Shown: positions 53,042 to 63,154, counted from the stretch's first letter. The stretch: DNA of 64,000 nt from Sphingobium sp. (GCA_003248935.1 QFQF01000009.1:1-64000); one strand, 5' to 3'. The notes: generated by a model from the letters alone, not told the origin. Numbers and translations: made by a program.

Positions 53042-53057
53042 ATGTAAACGATAACAT
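53042..53057 (-). promoter_or_regulatory. LacI-type operator upstream of the isomerase
   Basis: ATGTAAACGATAACAT is a near-perfect palindrome centred on CG, the shape of LacI-family operators (cf. cre TGNAANCGNWNNCW). It lies 50 bases before the start. No LacI gene is in the window. Confidence 0.6.
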
Positions 53058-53184
53058 TTTAAGCTGCAAATAAATGTTGATGCCTGTCGCGCAGGCCTAC
53101 ACAGTCGCGGCCGATGTTGCAGGTCCGCCGCCCGATCATTCCGCCTTGCGCCCCGGCCATCGTCCTGTTCGGCCATTGCGTGTC

Positions 53185-53931
53185 ATGACGCTTTCCTCCG
53201 CCGTCATCGTCCTCGCCGCGCTCCTGACCTCCATCCTGTCGGGCATATTCGGGATGGCAGGCGGTTTCATCCTGATGGGCGTGCTGGCGGCAATGCTACC
53301 CGCGACGACGACGCTCGCCCTGCACGGGGTCATACAGTTTGCCTCCAATCTCTGGCGCCTGCTGCTGCACCGGATGCACGTCGTCTGGCATGTCCTCATC
53401 CATTTCGGGCTTGGCGCGGGCGCGGCGATGGGCCTGTTCGCGCTTGTCGCCTTCACCCCGACCAAATGGCTGCTGTTCCTCATCCTCGGTATCACGCCGG
53501 TACTGGTATGGCTGCCCGAACGCTGGCTACGCCTTGATGCGCTCAACCCGCTGCATGCGCTCGCCGGCGGGTTCGCATCGACCGGACTGTCGCTGGTGTC
53601 GGGCGTATCGGGGCCGCTGACCGACCTGCTGTTCGTCAACACGAACATGACCCGGCACAGCGTGGTCGCGACGAAGGCGGCCATGCAGGCCATCGGCCAC
53701 GCCTCCAAAATTCTCGTCTACGGCGCCGTCCTGCTCAGCGCGCCGTCACGCGCCGCCGTACCGCTTCCCACCGCGGCCGCCGCAGTTGCCGTGTCGATGG
53801 CGGGCATCGTCATCGGCGGCAGGATACTTGATCGCATCAGCGACCTGCACTTCAAGCGCGCGCGGCGATGGATCGTGACAGCCATCGGCCTGACCTTCCT
53901 GGTGCAGGCAGCCGCCCTCGCATTCGGATGA
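53185..53931 (+). CDS. TauE/SafE-family membrane transporter
   Basis: A 248-residue protein with about seven membrane helices. The N-terminal SGIFGMAGGFILMGVLAAMLP and the repeated SGVSGPLTDLLFVN in the second half are the two internal repeats of the TauE/SafE family (sulfite, taurine or sulfolactate type anion exporters). The frame is open to 53074, but the ATG at 53185 places the first helix at the N-terminus. Substrate unknown. Confidence 0.85.
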   Translation: MTLSSAVIVLAALLTSILSGIFGMAGGFILMGVLAAMLPATTTLALHGVIQFASNLWRLLLHRMHVVWHVLIHFGLGAGAAMGLFALVAFTPTKWLLFLILGITPVLVWLPERWLRLDALNPLHALAGGFASTGLSLVSGVSGPLTDLLFVNTNMTRHSVVATKAAMQAIGHASKILVYGAVLLSAPSRAAVPLPTAAAAVAVSMAGIVIGGRILDRISDLHFKRARRWIVTAIGLTFLVQAAALAFG

Positions 53932-54080
53932 CGGGATTGGGAGATGGCGCTAAAGCTGTAGACGCAAGCCACAGCGGCTTATTTCTCCTTCTCATAAACG
54001 GTTGACGACAATGCGTTGGTGCACCGCCTTCCGCCACCCTAGCTCAGGCGTATATCCCTGCTGCAACGGAAGGCATCACC

Positions 54081-55418
54081 ATGGCCCGCTCCCCCCACCT
54101 CAAGCTCGGCTTCATCCTGCACGGCGTCGGCCGCACCTGGCATGACTGGCGCCACCCCGACCGCGACGTCAACGCCAGCACCAGCCTCACCCGCTATCAG
54201 GAGCAGGCGGCGATCGCAGAGAAGGGCAAGTTCGATTTCCTGTTCGTGGCCGACAGCCTGTCGATCACCGAGCGGTCGAGCCCGCATTATCTGAACCGTT
54301 TCGAGCCGATCACCATATTGTCGGCCCTCGCCGCGACGACCAGCCGCATCGGCCTGGTCGGTACGCTGACGGTCAGCTATTCCGAGCCCTTCAATGTTGC
54401 CCGCCAGTTCGCGTCGCTCGACCATCTGAGCGGCGGACGTGCGGGCTGGAACATCGTGACCTCCTGGCTTGGCGATACCGCCGCCAACTTCAGCAAGGAC
54501 GAACATCCGCCGCACGCGGTCCGTTACCGGATCGCGGCCGAATATCTGGATGTGGTCCAGGGCCTGTGGGATAGCTGGGAGGACGGGGCGCACGTTGCCG
54601 ACAAGGCCACCGGTCAGTTCGTCGATCCCGATCGGCTGCACCGCCTAGACCATAAGGGCGAGTTCTTCAACGTGAGGGGGCCGCTTAATATCAAGCGCAC
54701 GCCGCAGGGCCAGCCCGTCATTTTCCAGGCGGGGGCGTCGGAAGACGGGCGCAACTTCGCCGCGCGCCGGGCGGAGGTGATCTTCACCCACGCCGAAAGC
54801 GAGGAACAGGGCCGCACCTATTATGCGGACGTGAAGGCGCGCGCGAAGGGTTTCGGCCGCGATCCCGATGCCCTGTTCATCCTGCCGGGTATCGCGCCGA
54901 TCGTGGGGGATACCGACGAAGACGCAGAGTTGCGCTATCGTGAGCTGGCGTCGCTGGAATCGATCGACACCGGCCTCGGCTTCCTGTCGCGGACATTCAA
55001 CGACCATGATTTTCGCCAATACGACCTCGACGCACCGTTCCCCGATGTCGCCCGTTTCGGCTTCAACAGTCAGCAGAGCGGCGCGCTGCGGATACTGGCG
55101 GAGGTCGAAGCGGAAGGGTTGACCCTCCGTCAGGTCGCGGAACGGCTGGCGACGCCGCGCGGCGTGTTCGTCGGATCGGCGCGGACCGTCGCCGATCGCC
55201 TGCAACAGTGGTTCGAGAGTGGCGCCGCCGACGGCTTCGTCCTGTTCGAGCCGCTGCCCGGACAACTGGCGCTGTTCGTCGAGCAGGTGATCCCGATCCT
55301 CCAGGAACGCGGCCCGTTCCGCGCAGAATATGAAGGCGCGACATTCCGGGAGCATCTCGGCCTGTCCGTGCCGGACAATCGCTACACCGTCAGGGCGGAG
55401 GAGCGGTCCGCCGCCTGA
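54081..55418 (+). CDS. LLM-class flavin-dependent monooxygenase (NtaA/SnaA/DszA family)
   Basis: A 445-residue two-component monooxygenase, large subunit. Family marks are the GRTWHDWRHPDRDVNAS start region, FDFLFVADSL, TSWLGDTAANF and QPVIFQAGASEDGRNFAARRAEVIFTHA. It uses FMNH2 from a separate reductase to cleave C-N or C-S bonds. No reductase is next to it. GGAAGG lies before the ATG. Neighbours (TauE/SafE, sulfotransferase, TonB receptor) hint at organosulfur handling, which is inference. Confidence 0.9.
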   Translation: MARSPHLKLGFILHGVGRTWHDWRHPDRDVNASTSLTRYQEQAAIAEKGKFDFLFVADSLSITERSSPHYLNRFEPITILSALAATTSRIGLVGTLTVSYSEPFNVARQFASLDHLSGGRAGWNIVTSWLGDTAANFSKDEHPPHAVRYRIAAEYLDVVQGLWDSWEDGAHVADKATGQFVDPDRLHRLDHKGEFFNVRGPLNIKRTPQGQPVIFQAGASEDGRNFAARRAEVIFTHAESEEQGRTYYADVKARAKGFGRDPDALFILPGIAPIVGDTDEDAELRYRELASLESIDTGLGFLSRTFNDHDFRQYDLDAPFPDVARFGFNSQQSGALRILAEVEAEGLTLRQVAERLATPRGVFVGSARTVADRLQQWFESGAADGFVLFEPLPGQLALFVEQVIPILQERGPFRAEYEGATFREHLGLSVPDNRYTVRAEERSAA

Positions 55419-55577
55419 ACCCTTGCGATTGTCAGGGGAGGCACGGCCAACTAGACATGGCTGATGGCATGCGATCCGCGTGCCGGGAGTGGCCATGGCA
55501 GTTGACGACCGTACATCCCGCCGCGCCTGCCGCAGTCTCGTCGGCCTGCATCTGGCGCGCCTTGCGGGCCGCATCGC

Positions 55578-57146
55578 ATGACGCTCGAAGCGCAGGCGCG
55601 CGCCGCGCTCAGCCGCGGTGATCTGCCTGCCGCCGCCGCCGCCGCGAAGGCGCTTGCCCTCGACAGTCCGGACCAGTCGGTCGGCTTCTTCCTGCTCGGC
55701 ATGGCGGCCGCGGAAGCGGGCCAGGTCGCGAAGGCCGTGCCGTTGATCCAGGCGGCGGTGGAGCGTGGACCGCAGGCCGAACATCTGGCGCAACTGGCGC
55801 GGTTGCTGATCCTGCTGCGGCGGGACGGCGAGGCGGCCGATGCGGCGCGCGCGGCGATGGCGATGGCGCCTGCCGACGCGCTGACGCTCGACACCATCGG
55901 CTGCGTGCTGGCCCGGCTGGGCGATCATGAGGCGTCGGTCGCACCATTTGCGGCGGCGGTCGCGGTGGAACCGGACAACCTCTCCTACCGCTACAATCTG
56001 GCGGCGGCGAGCGGCTTCACCGGGCGGGTAGACGAGGCACGCGCGCATTACGAGACAATCCTGACCGCCGAACCCGGCGACGCGCGCGTGCATTATGCTC
56101 TGGCGATCCTGTCCCGCCAGACCGCACAGACCAATCATGTCCCCCGGCTGGAAGCGGCACTGGCGAACGCGCAGCGACCGGAGGATGCGCTGCGCATCCG
56201 CTATGCACTGGCGAAGGAACTGGAGGATGTCGGCCATGCCAGCGACGCCTTCCGTCACCTCGCCGCTGCCAATGCCGCGCACAAGCAGACCATACGCTAT
56301 GACTTCGCACAGGATGTCGCGATCTTCGACGCGATCGAGGCGCTATTCGGCAAGTCCCGGAGCGCGCTTGCGACCGGGAGCGGCAATCCGGACGTCGCAC
56401 CGATCTTCGTGATCGGCATGCCGCGCACCGGCACGACACTGGTCGACCGCATCCTCTCGTCCCACCCCGACGTCGGGTCGGCGGGAGAACTTCAGGCAAT
56501 GCCGCTCGCGGTCAAGCAGACGGCGGGCACGCGATCGCGCACCGTTATCGATCCGGAAACGGTAACCGCGAGCGGGGATGTCGCCCCTGCCGCAATCGGC
56601 GACGCCTATCTCGCGCGCGCCGCTCACCACCGGCCGACGGGCAAGGCGCGGTTCACGGACAAGCTGCCGGCCAACTTCCTCTATGTCGGCCACATCCTGC
56701 GCGCATTGCCCAATGCCCGGATCGTCTGCCTGCGCCGCAATCCGATGGATACGATCTGGAGCAACTACAAGAACCTGTTCGCCAGCCAGTCGGCCTATTA
56801 CGCCTATTCCTACGACCTGATGGACACCGCGCGTTACTATGCGCGCTTCGACCGGCTGATGGCATTGTGGGACAGCCTCTTTCCAGGACGCGTGCTGCAG
56901 TTGTCCTACGAGGCGCTGGTCGCCGATCAGGAAGGGGAAACCCGCCGCCTGCTCGCCCATTGCGACCTTGGCTGGGATGATGCCTGCCTGTCATTCCATG
57001 AGAACCGGGCGGCCGTCGCGACGCCGAGCGCGGCACAGGTGCGGCGGCCAATCAATGCCGATGCCGTGGAAAGATGGCGGTCCTACGCCGACGCCCTGGA
57101 ACCTGCGCGTGCCTGGCTGGAGACGCAGGGCATCGGCGTCGAATAA
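55578..57146 (+). CDS. TPR-repeat sulfotransferase family protein, second of two
   Basis: A 522-residue protein: Ala-rich TPR repeats up to about residue 230, then a Sulfotransfer_3 domain with PAPS loop IFVIGMPRTGTTLVDRILSSHP and LRRNPMDTIWSNYKNLF. Shorter than the 26.5-kb copy, but of the same architecture; both also end on a similar C-terminal pattern (RRLLAHCDLGWDDACLSFHEN vs RLLAHLDLPFEEACIAFWQN). It converges on a TonB receptor gene. No strong ribosome site is seen. Confidence 0.85.
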   Translation: MTLEAQARAALSRGDLPAAAAAAKALALDSPDQSVGFFLLGMAAAEAGQVAKAVPLIQAAVERGPQAEHLAQLARLLILLRRDGEAADAARAAMAMAPADALTLDTIGCVLARLGDHEASVAPFAAAVAVEPDNLSYRYNLAAASGFTGRVDEARAHYETILTAEPGDARVHYALAILSRQTAQTNHVPRLEAALANAQRPEDALRIRYALAKELEDVGHASDAFRHLAAANAAHKQTIRYDFAQDVAIFDAIEALFGKSRSALATGSGNPDVAPIFVIGMPRTGTTLVDRILSSHPDVGSAGELQAMPLAVKQTAGTRSRTVIDPETVTASGDVAPAAIGDAYLARAAHHRPTGKARFTDKLPANFLYVGHILRALPNARIVCLRRNPMDTIWSNYKNLFASQSAYYAYSYDLMDTARYYARFDRLMALWDSLFPGRVLQLSYEALVADQEGETRRLLAHCDLGWDDACLSFHENRAAVATPSAAQVRRPINADAVERWRSYADALEPARAWLETQGIGVE

Positions 57147-57191
57147 GCGGATTTCCGCCACTCGGACGGGGTGGGGCGCAGCAATGGAGCA

Positions 57192-57219
57192 GGGGGCTCC
57201 CCGTCTCCGGAAAGCCCCC
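57192..57219. terminator. hairpin between convergent sulfotransferase and TonB receptor genes
   Basis: GGGGGCT and AGCCCCC arms (7 bp) around a 14-base loop in the 118-base convergent gap. No clear T run, so its action as terminator is uncertain. Confidence 0.45.
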
Positions 57220-57264
57220 AGCCCGCCCTCGTAATCGGTGATCGCGCCGACTGGCCGCGATCGA

Positions 57265-59685
57265 TCAGTATTTGACGCGTGCCTCGATGCCGAAGGTGCG
57301 CGGATTTGCCAAGGTGTGGTTGTAGTAGCGCACCGCAACCCCATCGTTGACACCGATACGTGAACGGTCGTTGCTGACCGAGACTACCGTATATTTGTCG
57401 AAGATATTGTTTGCGAACAGACCGATGCTGTACTGATCCGCCTCGTAGGTCAAAGACGCACGATGCAGGACATAGCTGGGGATCTTTTCGCCATAGGCGC
57501 GGTCCCAGCCCAGTCGGGAAACGACATTCCCGCGATAGGTTGCCGTCCAGTTGCCGATAAGAGACCCATCCATGAACGGCATGGTGTAGGTCGCCCCAAG
57601 GCTGCCGGAGTTCTTCGCCGACCCCGGCAAGCGATCCCCGTCGAGTGCGTCGAGTTGCGTAAATTTCGGCCGCACATCGTAATTATTCGGCACCGTGCGA
57701 ATACTGACAATATTCGGCACATCCTCGGTCAGCTTAGCATCGGTGTACGAATAGCTGCCTTGGATCGTCAGTGCCGGGATCGGCCGGAACTGGAATGAGG
57801 TCTCAAAGCCTTGAGACTTGGCTGAACCGCCGTTCACAGTAATGCCGGTAACGCCATAAAAAGTAGCGGAAGCGACCTGAATGCCCTGCCATTTGATATG
57901 GTAGACGTCGAAGTTGAACGTCAACTTCTGGTCGAGCAGCATTGCTCGAATACCGATTTCCGCATTCTTCGTCGTATCCGGCCCATACTGCATCTCGTTC
58001 GGCAGGGCGCAAGCGTTCTGCTGATCGGCGGGTACGGGGTCAGGACAAGGCGCGACACGATTGGGACCACCGAGACGATAGCCCTTGCTGTAGGTCACAT
58101 AAGCCATGAAGTCCGGCGTGAAATTGTAGGATGTGTTAAGCTTCCACACCCAGCCGTCCTTCTTGGCTTTGCCGCCAGACGGAGTGAGATCGTAAGGGCT
58201 GAAGGGATCACCGAGCAGCGGCAATACCAGCGCGCCCTGAACATTAGAGGTATATTTGAAATAGCGTGCGCCACCGGTAACCTGCCATTGCGGCGTCACC
58301 TTGAAAGTACCCTCACCGAAGATGGCCTTCTCTGTCACCTTCGATTTTGTGAAGCTCACATATTCAAGTTCCTCGGGATTGTCGGTGATTTCGTAGAATC
58401 CCGTAAGGCCAGGCACGTGCTCGGCATAATCGCTGTGATATTTCTGCTCATTGTAGAAGCCGCCGAGCACCCAGTTGAACGGGCCGCCATGGGTCGAGAC
58501 AAGGCGGACTTCCTGATTGAACTGCTTGCGACGGATATCGCTTTCGCTCCAACTCGAAAAGGCCGGGAACAGTTCATAGTCATAATCGAGATCAAGAAGG
58601 AGGTCTGTATTGTCGCCCTTCGTCCGACTTCTGAACTTGGTGTATGCAGTAGTCGACACAATGTCCGCAATGCCATCTATACTCGCGTTTATCTCCATGC
58701 TCAACAGGTGAGCATGGCGATTTGTCGGTTCGACATAACGACTGGCATTCTGATATTTCCCTGTGCCCATTACGCCTGAACTATTGGACTGAGAGCCATC
58801 GGTCTTGGTCTGCTGGTAGGCATAAGTGAAATTGACACCCAAATCCGGCGTCAGTTGGAACAGCAATTGGTTACGGGTCGTGAAGGTCTTCTCGAAATTA
58901 AGATCTTTGCGACCTTTGAGATTGGCCGCATAGTCAGCGTCAGAAACGCCGTCGGTTCCGCCCGGCTGCGGCAGCGACACACCCGGCTCCTGGAGCAGCA
59001 ACGTGTAGTCGATAAAACCGGGGTCGTAATAATAGCCGGTGGTCGAACGGAATGCGACGTAGTCCTTCACCAGGGGGACGTTGATTACACCGTCCACCTG
59101 ATAGCCGGGTTTGCCACTGTGGCTCTTGCCGTAAAAGCGACCGTGTATCTCGCCCTCGTAATCCGTCAGGTCAGGACGGTTGGGAATGTAACGAATCGCA
59201 CCCGCCAGGGTACCCAGACCGTATAGGGTTCCCTGCGGGCCGAGGAGCGTCTCGACGCGCGCGATGTCGAGCAACTTGAAATCGTAATAAAGTGGCACTT
59301 CGCCCAGATAGATGCCCATCGCACTGTCATAGCTGCTGCCGCTGTCATTTACGTCCGAAGCGCTAAGGCCACGCAACACGATCGCACCGGCCGATCGTGG
59401 TCCCGTGTCGGAAATCGTCATGCCCGGCGTGAAATCCGCCAGATCCCGCACGTCATCGATCCGCTGGCGCGCCAATTCCTCGGCACTTACCGCCGAGATA
59501 TTGATCGGCGTTTCCATGATCGTCGTGCTGCGGCGCGTGCCGGTGACGACGATGAAACCGTCGTTGGCGCCTGCCTCCTGGGCTTCCTGGGCCTCCTGCG
59601 CCATGGCCGGCATCGCGAGCGCCGTGCTGGTGAATATGGTCGCGGACAGCAGCCCCAACCTCAGTTTCGCGCGGTATGACATCAT
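57265..59685 (-). CDS. TonB-dependent receptor
   Basis: An 806-residue outer-membrane receptor from the ATG at 59685 (AAAAGGGG site). A signal peptide ends at AMPAMAQ, followed by a short EAQ repeat. The Plug shows GFIVVTGTRRSTTIMETPINIS and LLGPQGTLYGLGTLAGAIRYIPNRPD; a long barrel ends FGIEARVKY with terminal aromatic. Its composition is less GC-rich than neighbours. It converges on a sulfotransferase gene, as the 28.9-kb receptor diverges from one. Ligand unknown. Confidence 0.93.
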   Translation of the reverse strand: MMSYRAKLRLGLLSATIFTSTALAMPAMAQEAQEAQEAGANDGFIVVTGTRRSTTIMETPINISAVSAEELARQRIDDVRDLADFTPGMTISDTGPRSAGAIVLRGLSASDVNDSGSSYDSAMGIYLGEVPLYYDFKLLDIARVETLLGPQGTLYGLGTLAGAIRYIPNRPDLTDYEGEIHGRFYGKSHSGKPGYQVDGVINVPLVKDYVAFRSTTGYYYDPGFIDYTLLLQEPGVSLPQPGGTDGVSDADYAANLKGRKDLNFEKTFTTRNQLLFQLTPDLGVNFTYAYQQTKTDGSQSNSSGVMGTGKYQNASRYVEPTNRHAHLLSMEINASIDGIADIVSTTAYTKFRSRTKGDNTDLLLDLDYDYELFPAFSSWSESDIRRKQFNQEVRLVSTHGGPFNWVLGGFYNEQKYHSDYAEHVPGLTGFYEITDNPEELEYVSFTKSKVTEKAIFGEGTFKVTPQWQVTGGARYFKYTSNVQGALVLPLLGDPFSPYDLTPSGGKAKKDGWVWKLNTSYNFTPDFMAYVTYSKGYRLGGPNRVAPCPDPVPADQQNACALPNEMQYGPDTTKNAEIGIRAMLLDQKLTFNFDVYHIKWQGIQVASATFYGVTGITVNGGSAKSQGFETSFQFRPIPALTIQGSYSYTDAKLTEDVPNIVSIRTVPNNYDVRPKFTQLDALDGDRLPGSAKNSGSLGATYTMPFMDGSLIGNWTATYRGNVVSRLGWDRAYGEKIPSYVLHRASLTYEADQYSIGLFANNIFDKYTVVSVSNDRSRIGVNDGVAVRYYNHTLANPRTFGIEARVKY

Positions 59686-59875
59686 GCTTCCCCTTTTTAT
59701 GGTACAACACTCCCGTGCCCTGACGCCCATGCGCCAGAGCCTGTTCGGCTCTTCATTCGAGGATCTCGCGCGGTGCGCCGGCTACCGGTTTCCGGTCTGG
59801 CCCGATGCACCTGCCGCCCGACGTTTCAAATCCGTCATGTGCGGCCGATCCGATATGCCCCCCTGCCCGTCCGGG

Positions 59876-60976
59876 TCAGCCTGTCGCCGCTGATGCACCT
59901 GCGGCACGCTTGGCCCTGAACCTGTCTATCATCGGCTGGAACGGAAACAGGAACTGCTCCCGGATCGACAGCCGCTTGCGATCGTCCTGCCCGACCAATG
60001 CCGATTCACCCTCGCGGTAGGTGCCGAACACGCGATCGATCAGGATCAGCGAATTGGCGTAGTTGCAGCGGGTATCGTCATAACCGACCGAATGGTGGAG
60101 GCTGTGGTGGCGGATCGTCGTGAAGAAAAAGGAGTAGAAGAGCGGCGGGTTCGACCGCACATTGGCGTGCGCATAGGTCGACACCACGCCCAGCACGTTG
60201 AAGGCGCAGAACGTGGCCGCCTGATCGAAATCGAACAAGGCGACGACACTCAGGCTGATAAGGAACAGTTCGATCGGATTACCGACCGCCCCCTTCATGG
60301 CGTTCAACTGCGTGATGTGATGGTGCGGCGCGTGGGTCAGCCAGAACGGGTGGCAGTTGTGCATCAGCCGGTGCATCCAGTACTGCCCGAACTCGATCAG
60401 GAAGACCACCATCGCGACCTGCACGACGAATGGCAGATGCGTCACCCATGGCGTGCTGATACCGAGCCACGCCTTGAGCGCCGTCAGCGGCTCCTCGGCG
60501 AAGGTGCTCGTCACCCAGGCGATCGCCGTATAGCCGAGCAATACGTAGAAGAGATCGGTCGCGAATTCGCGCCTGTCCATGCGCCAGCCGGCATGCCGTT
60601 CCAGAACCAGTTCCAGCGCCAGCACGAACGCCGTCGTCAGACTGCCGGCAATCAGGATCGACCATGGCTGCTTGATCCACGCTTCGGGACCAAAGGCCCA
60701 GAACAGCACCACAGCAAGGACGGTCAACGGCGGGAGCAGGTCGATCGCGAGCGTCTTGATACCAGTCGCGTTCTGACCGTCGGCGGAAGTATCGCAGGAG
60801 AGAGCAGATACCCCGTCGGAACGAACGCCATCGGCGATCGACTGAACGTCGCCTGATGATGCAGCACTAGGGGCCGGCCGTTGATCCACAGAAAATCTCC
60901 CCTGCCGGATCGGACACCGACCCGGCGTTTCAGATTTCTCTCTCCTGCAAACCTCGCTCTCACCGGCGATATGCAC
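59876..60976 (-). CDS. sterol desaturase / fatty acid hydroxylase family membrane protein
   Basis: A product of up to 366 residues. Histidine boxes HRLMHNCHPFWLTHAPHHH and RHHSLHHSVG mark the integral-membrane di-iron hydroxylase family, with four hydrophobic helices. The first 70 residues look non-domain (CRREKSETPGRCPIRQGR...), so the true start may be internal, e.g. near ADGQNATGIK. Substrate is a lipid or carotenoid-like molecule, not determinable. Confidence 0.82.
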   Translation of the reverse strand: MHIAGESEVCRREKSETPGRCPIRQGRFSVDQRPAPSAASSGDVQSIADGVRSDGVSALSCDTSADGQNATGIKTLAIDLLPPLTVLAVVLFWAFGPEAWIKQPWSILIAGSLTTAFVLALELVLERHAGWRMDRREFATDLFYVLLGYTAIAWVTSTFAEEPLTALKAWLGISTPWVTHLPFVVQVAMVVFLIEFGQYWMHRLMHNCHPFWLTHAPHHHITQLNAMKGAVGNPIELFLISLSVVALFDFDQAATFCAFNVLGVVSTYAHANVRSNPPLFYSFFFTTIRHHSLHHSVGYDDTRCNYANSLILIDRVFGTYREGESALVGQDDRKRLSIREQFLFPFQPMIDRFRAKRAAGASAATG

Positions 60977-61178
60977 ACGGTATTGATATTACCTAATGCG
61001 TCAAGAGTATTATTCATAAGCCATTCAGCGTGAACGGCGAACCTTCTCGAGGTGCATTAATATTTCAATATATCAATTAGATGGGCCATATTCATCCGCC
61101 GATTCACCGATCCATGGCCGCTGAAACATGCGCATCCTCGGCACACTTCCCACATATCAAGGACAGCGATTCGGCCGA

Positions 61179-62102
61179 TTATTGTTTCCCGACCGTTTCG
61201 CTCCACCAGGACAAGCTGTGCACGTCATGCGCGGTCGTCCAGATACCGGAGGGCGTGTAGCGCAGCGCGCCGCTGCCCGACGGCTTGCCCGCCCGCAATA
61301 CGACCTCCGCCGCCTTCGGATCGATGACGACGAACGTCTGGTCCTCGGTCGTGCGCAGCCAGACGTTCCCGCCACCCACATCGATGTCACCGTAGATCAA
61401 CGTCTTGCCGACCTTCACGCGGGCCGTGACCGCAACCGTTGCCGGATCGACGCGCGCGACGGTGCCGTCGCCCTGCTCCTGCACCCACACGCCACCCTCA
61501 CCGGCAGCAAGGAAACCCGGCTGCTTGCCGAGCGCGATCGTATGGGTCACGGCGTCGGCCTTGGGATCGATCCGCTGGAGGGTCTCGCCCTTGCCGCTGA
61601 CGGCCCACAAGGCGTCGAAACCGAAGGCGAGATAGGAGGTGCCGGGCGCGACGTCGATGGACGCCGCCACCGTGTTCGTTGCCGGGTCTATCCGCGCGAT
61701 CTTTCCGGTCGTTTCGCTGGGTGCCCAGATCGAACCCGCGCCCGCGACGACGTTCAGCTCGCCGCTGGGGCCGACACCGGCCGGAATGGTTGCAAGGACG
61801 CGCGCGGTCTTCGGATCGATCCGGTACACCTCGCCGCCCTTGCAGTTGGCGACCCAGAGCGAGCCGAAGGCCATCGCCATCGCGCCGCAGGGTTTGGGTA
61901 CATCCACGGAGGCCTGCTTGCCCTCGGTCGACCATTGCTCGACGCGGCCCGCATTGGTGGCCCAGACCGTGTCGCCGTCGACCGCGAGGAAGTCCGCGAA
62001 ACCGGGCACCGTGAACGTCAGTTCGTCCAACGCCTTGGGATCCGGCGACGCCGCCGCACAGAGCGCAGCCGCCAAAAACATCAAGCCGATCGGTCTCATC
62101 AT
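61179..62102 (-). CDS. exported beta-propeller protein (Vgb/YncE-like)
   Basis: A 307-residue protein with a signal peptide (PIGLMFLAAALCAAA). Repeats of the form GSLWVANCKGGEVYRIDPKTARVLATI and GSIWAPSETTGKIARIDPATNTVAASI give a six- or seven-bladed propeller like virginiamycin B lyase or YncE. No catalytic His/Glu of Vgb is evident, so it may bind rather than cleave. It follows the MBL-fold gene with a 33-base gap on the same strand. Confidence 0.82.
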   Translation of the reverse strand: MMRPIGLMFLAAALCAAASPDPKALDELTFTVPGFADFLAVDGDTVWATNAGRVEQWSTEGKQASVDVPKPCGAMAMAFGSLWVANCKGGEVYRIDPKTARVLATIPAGVGPSGELNVVAGAGSIWAPSETTGKIARIDPATNTVAASIDVAPGTSYLAFGFDALWAVSGKGETLQRIDPKADAVTHTIALGKQPGFLAAGEGGVWVQEQGDGTVARVDPATVAVTARVKVGKTLIYGDIDVGGGNVWLRTTEDQTFVVIDPKAAEVVLRAGKPSGSGALRYTPSGIWTTAHDVHSLSWWSETVGKQ

Positions 62103-62135
62103 GTGCCTGCTCCTCCTGCGCCGCGTCGTGGTGCC

Positions 62136-63137
62136 TCAGTTGTAACGATAGGGGTTCCTGTCGATCGTCGTCGTCCCGCGCGTCTGGTTGCACAGGAAAA
62201 CCGTGCCGGTGAAATAGATACCGGGCTCCGTGATGGTCTGCGCGTGGGCATAGGCCTCCCGCAATTGCTGCACCGTCATCTCCACGGGCGCCTCGTCCGG
62301 TTGCCAGGTCATGCCATAGGCATAGTCCTGCCCGTCCTTGCTGATTTCCACATGGCAGCCCATGACGTGCGTCACCGGATGCGTGTCACAGAATGCGATC
62401 AGCCGCTTCATGCTGTCGAACCACGGTTCCCAGAAGCTGATGTAGCAACGCCCGCGATAGAACATGTCGCCGGTGTAGAGAATCTGCGTGTAGCTGTCGT
62501 AATAGGCGAATTCCGACACGACATGGCCGGGCGAGCCCCAGATCAGGATGTCGCGGCCGCCAAGGTCGAGCGTCACCCGCTGTTCCGGGAAGTTGGTCAT
62601 GCCCCAGAAGCCGACCATCTCCTCATGGGTCTGGCCCATATAGCGGGTATTGGGGCGATCGGCGAACTGGTTGACGGCCATGTAATGGTCGCCGTGCAGG
62701 TGGCTGAAGGCAACCAGCAATTCCATGCTGGCGGGATCGCGCCCGTTACGCGCGCACCAGTCGTTGATGCATCCGTCGACGACACCGCGCAGGTCCCATT
62801 CGTTGCGCAGCTGCGTGAACCCCTCGTCCAGCAGCAACACGCGATCATTGCCGAAATAGAGCGGCGCGAAAGGAGCCTCGTAACTGTAGGCCTTGTTCTG
62901 GCGCAGGATCGCGGTGTGGGGATTGTACCAGTGGACCTGCACCGGCGGGTCGGTGTTGTCCATGCAGGAGGACGATCCGCAGATCCATTTGTCGGGAAAA
63001 CCGCCCTTCGCCGGGAGGTTGTTCTTGAAGTCGATCGGTGCAGGGCGGGCCGCGGCCGACGCCGCCTGAGCGAGGCCGGGCAGCACGGCGCCGACGGCCA
63101 TCGTGGCGTTGGCGGTCAGAAAGGTGCGACGATCCAT
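62136..63137 (-). CDS. Tat-exported metallo-beta-lactamase-fold hydrolase
   Basis: A 333-residue protein. A Tat leader (MDRRTFLTANATMAVG) precedes an MBL domain with the metal motif AFSHLHGDHYMAV, then SPGHVVSEF, TGDMFYRGR and MGCHVEISKDG. These supply the usual two-metal ligands. It contains a short WICGSSSCMDNTD insertion near the start. It lies 17 bases after a paralog and before the propeller gene, all on one strand. Confidence 0.9.
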   Translation of the reverse strand: MDRRTFLTANATMAVGAVLPGLAQAASAAARPAPIDFKNNLPAKGGFPDKWICGSSSCMDNTDPPVQVHWYNPHTAILRQNKAYSYEAPFAPLYFGNDRVLLLDEGFTQLRNEWDLRGVVDGCINDWCARNGRDPASMELLVAFSHLHGDHYMAVNQFADRPNTRYMGQTHEEMVGFWGMTNFPEQRVTLDLGGRDILIWGSPGHVVSEFAYYDSYTQILYTGDMFYRGRCYISFWEPWFDSMKRLIAFCDTHPVTHVMGCHVEISKDGQDYAYGMTWQPDEAPVEMTVQQLREAYAHAQTITEPGIYFTGTVFLCNQTRGTTTIDRNPYRYN

Positions 63138-63154
63138 GATGACCTCCAGTAACG

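Noticed and set aside
61128..63152. Long plus-strand open frame (674 codons)
   Set aside because: Antisense of the propeller and MBL-fold genes; composition typical of GC-rich shadow frames.
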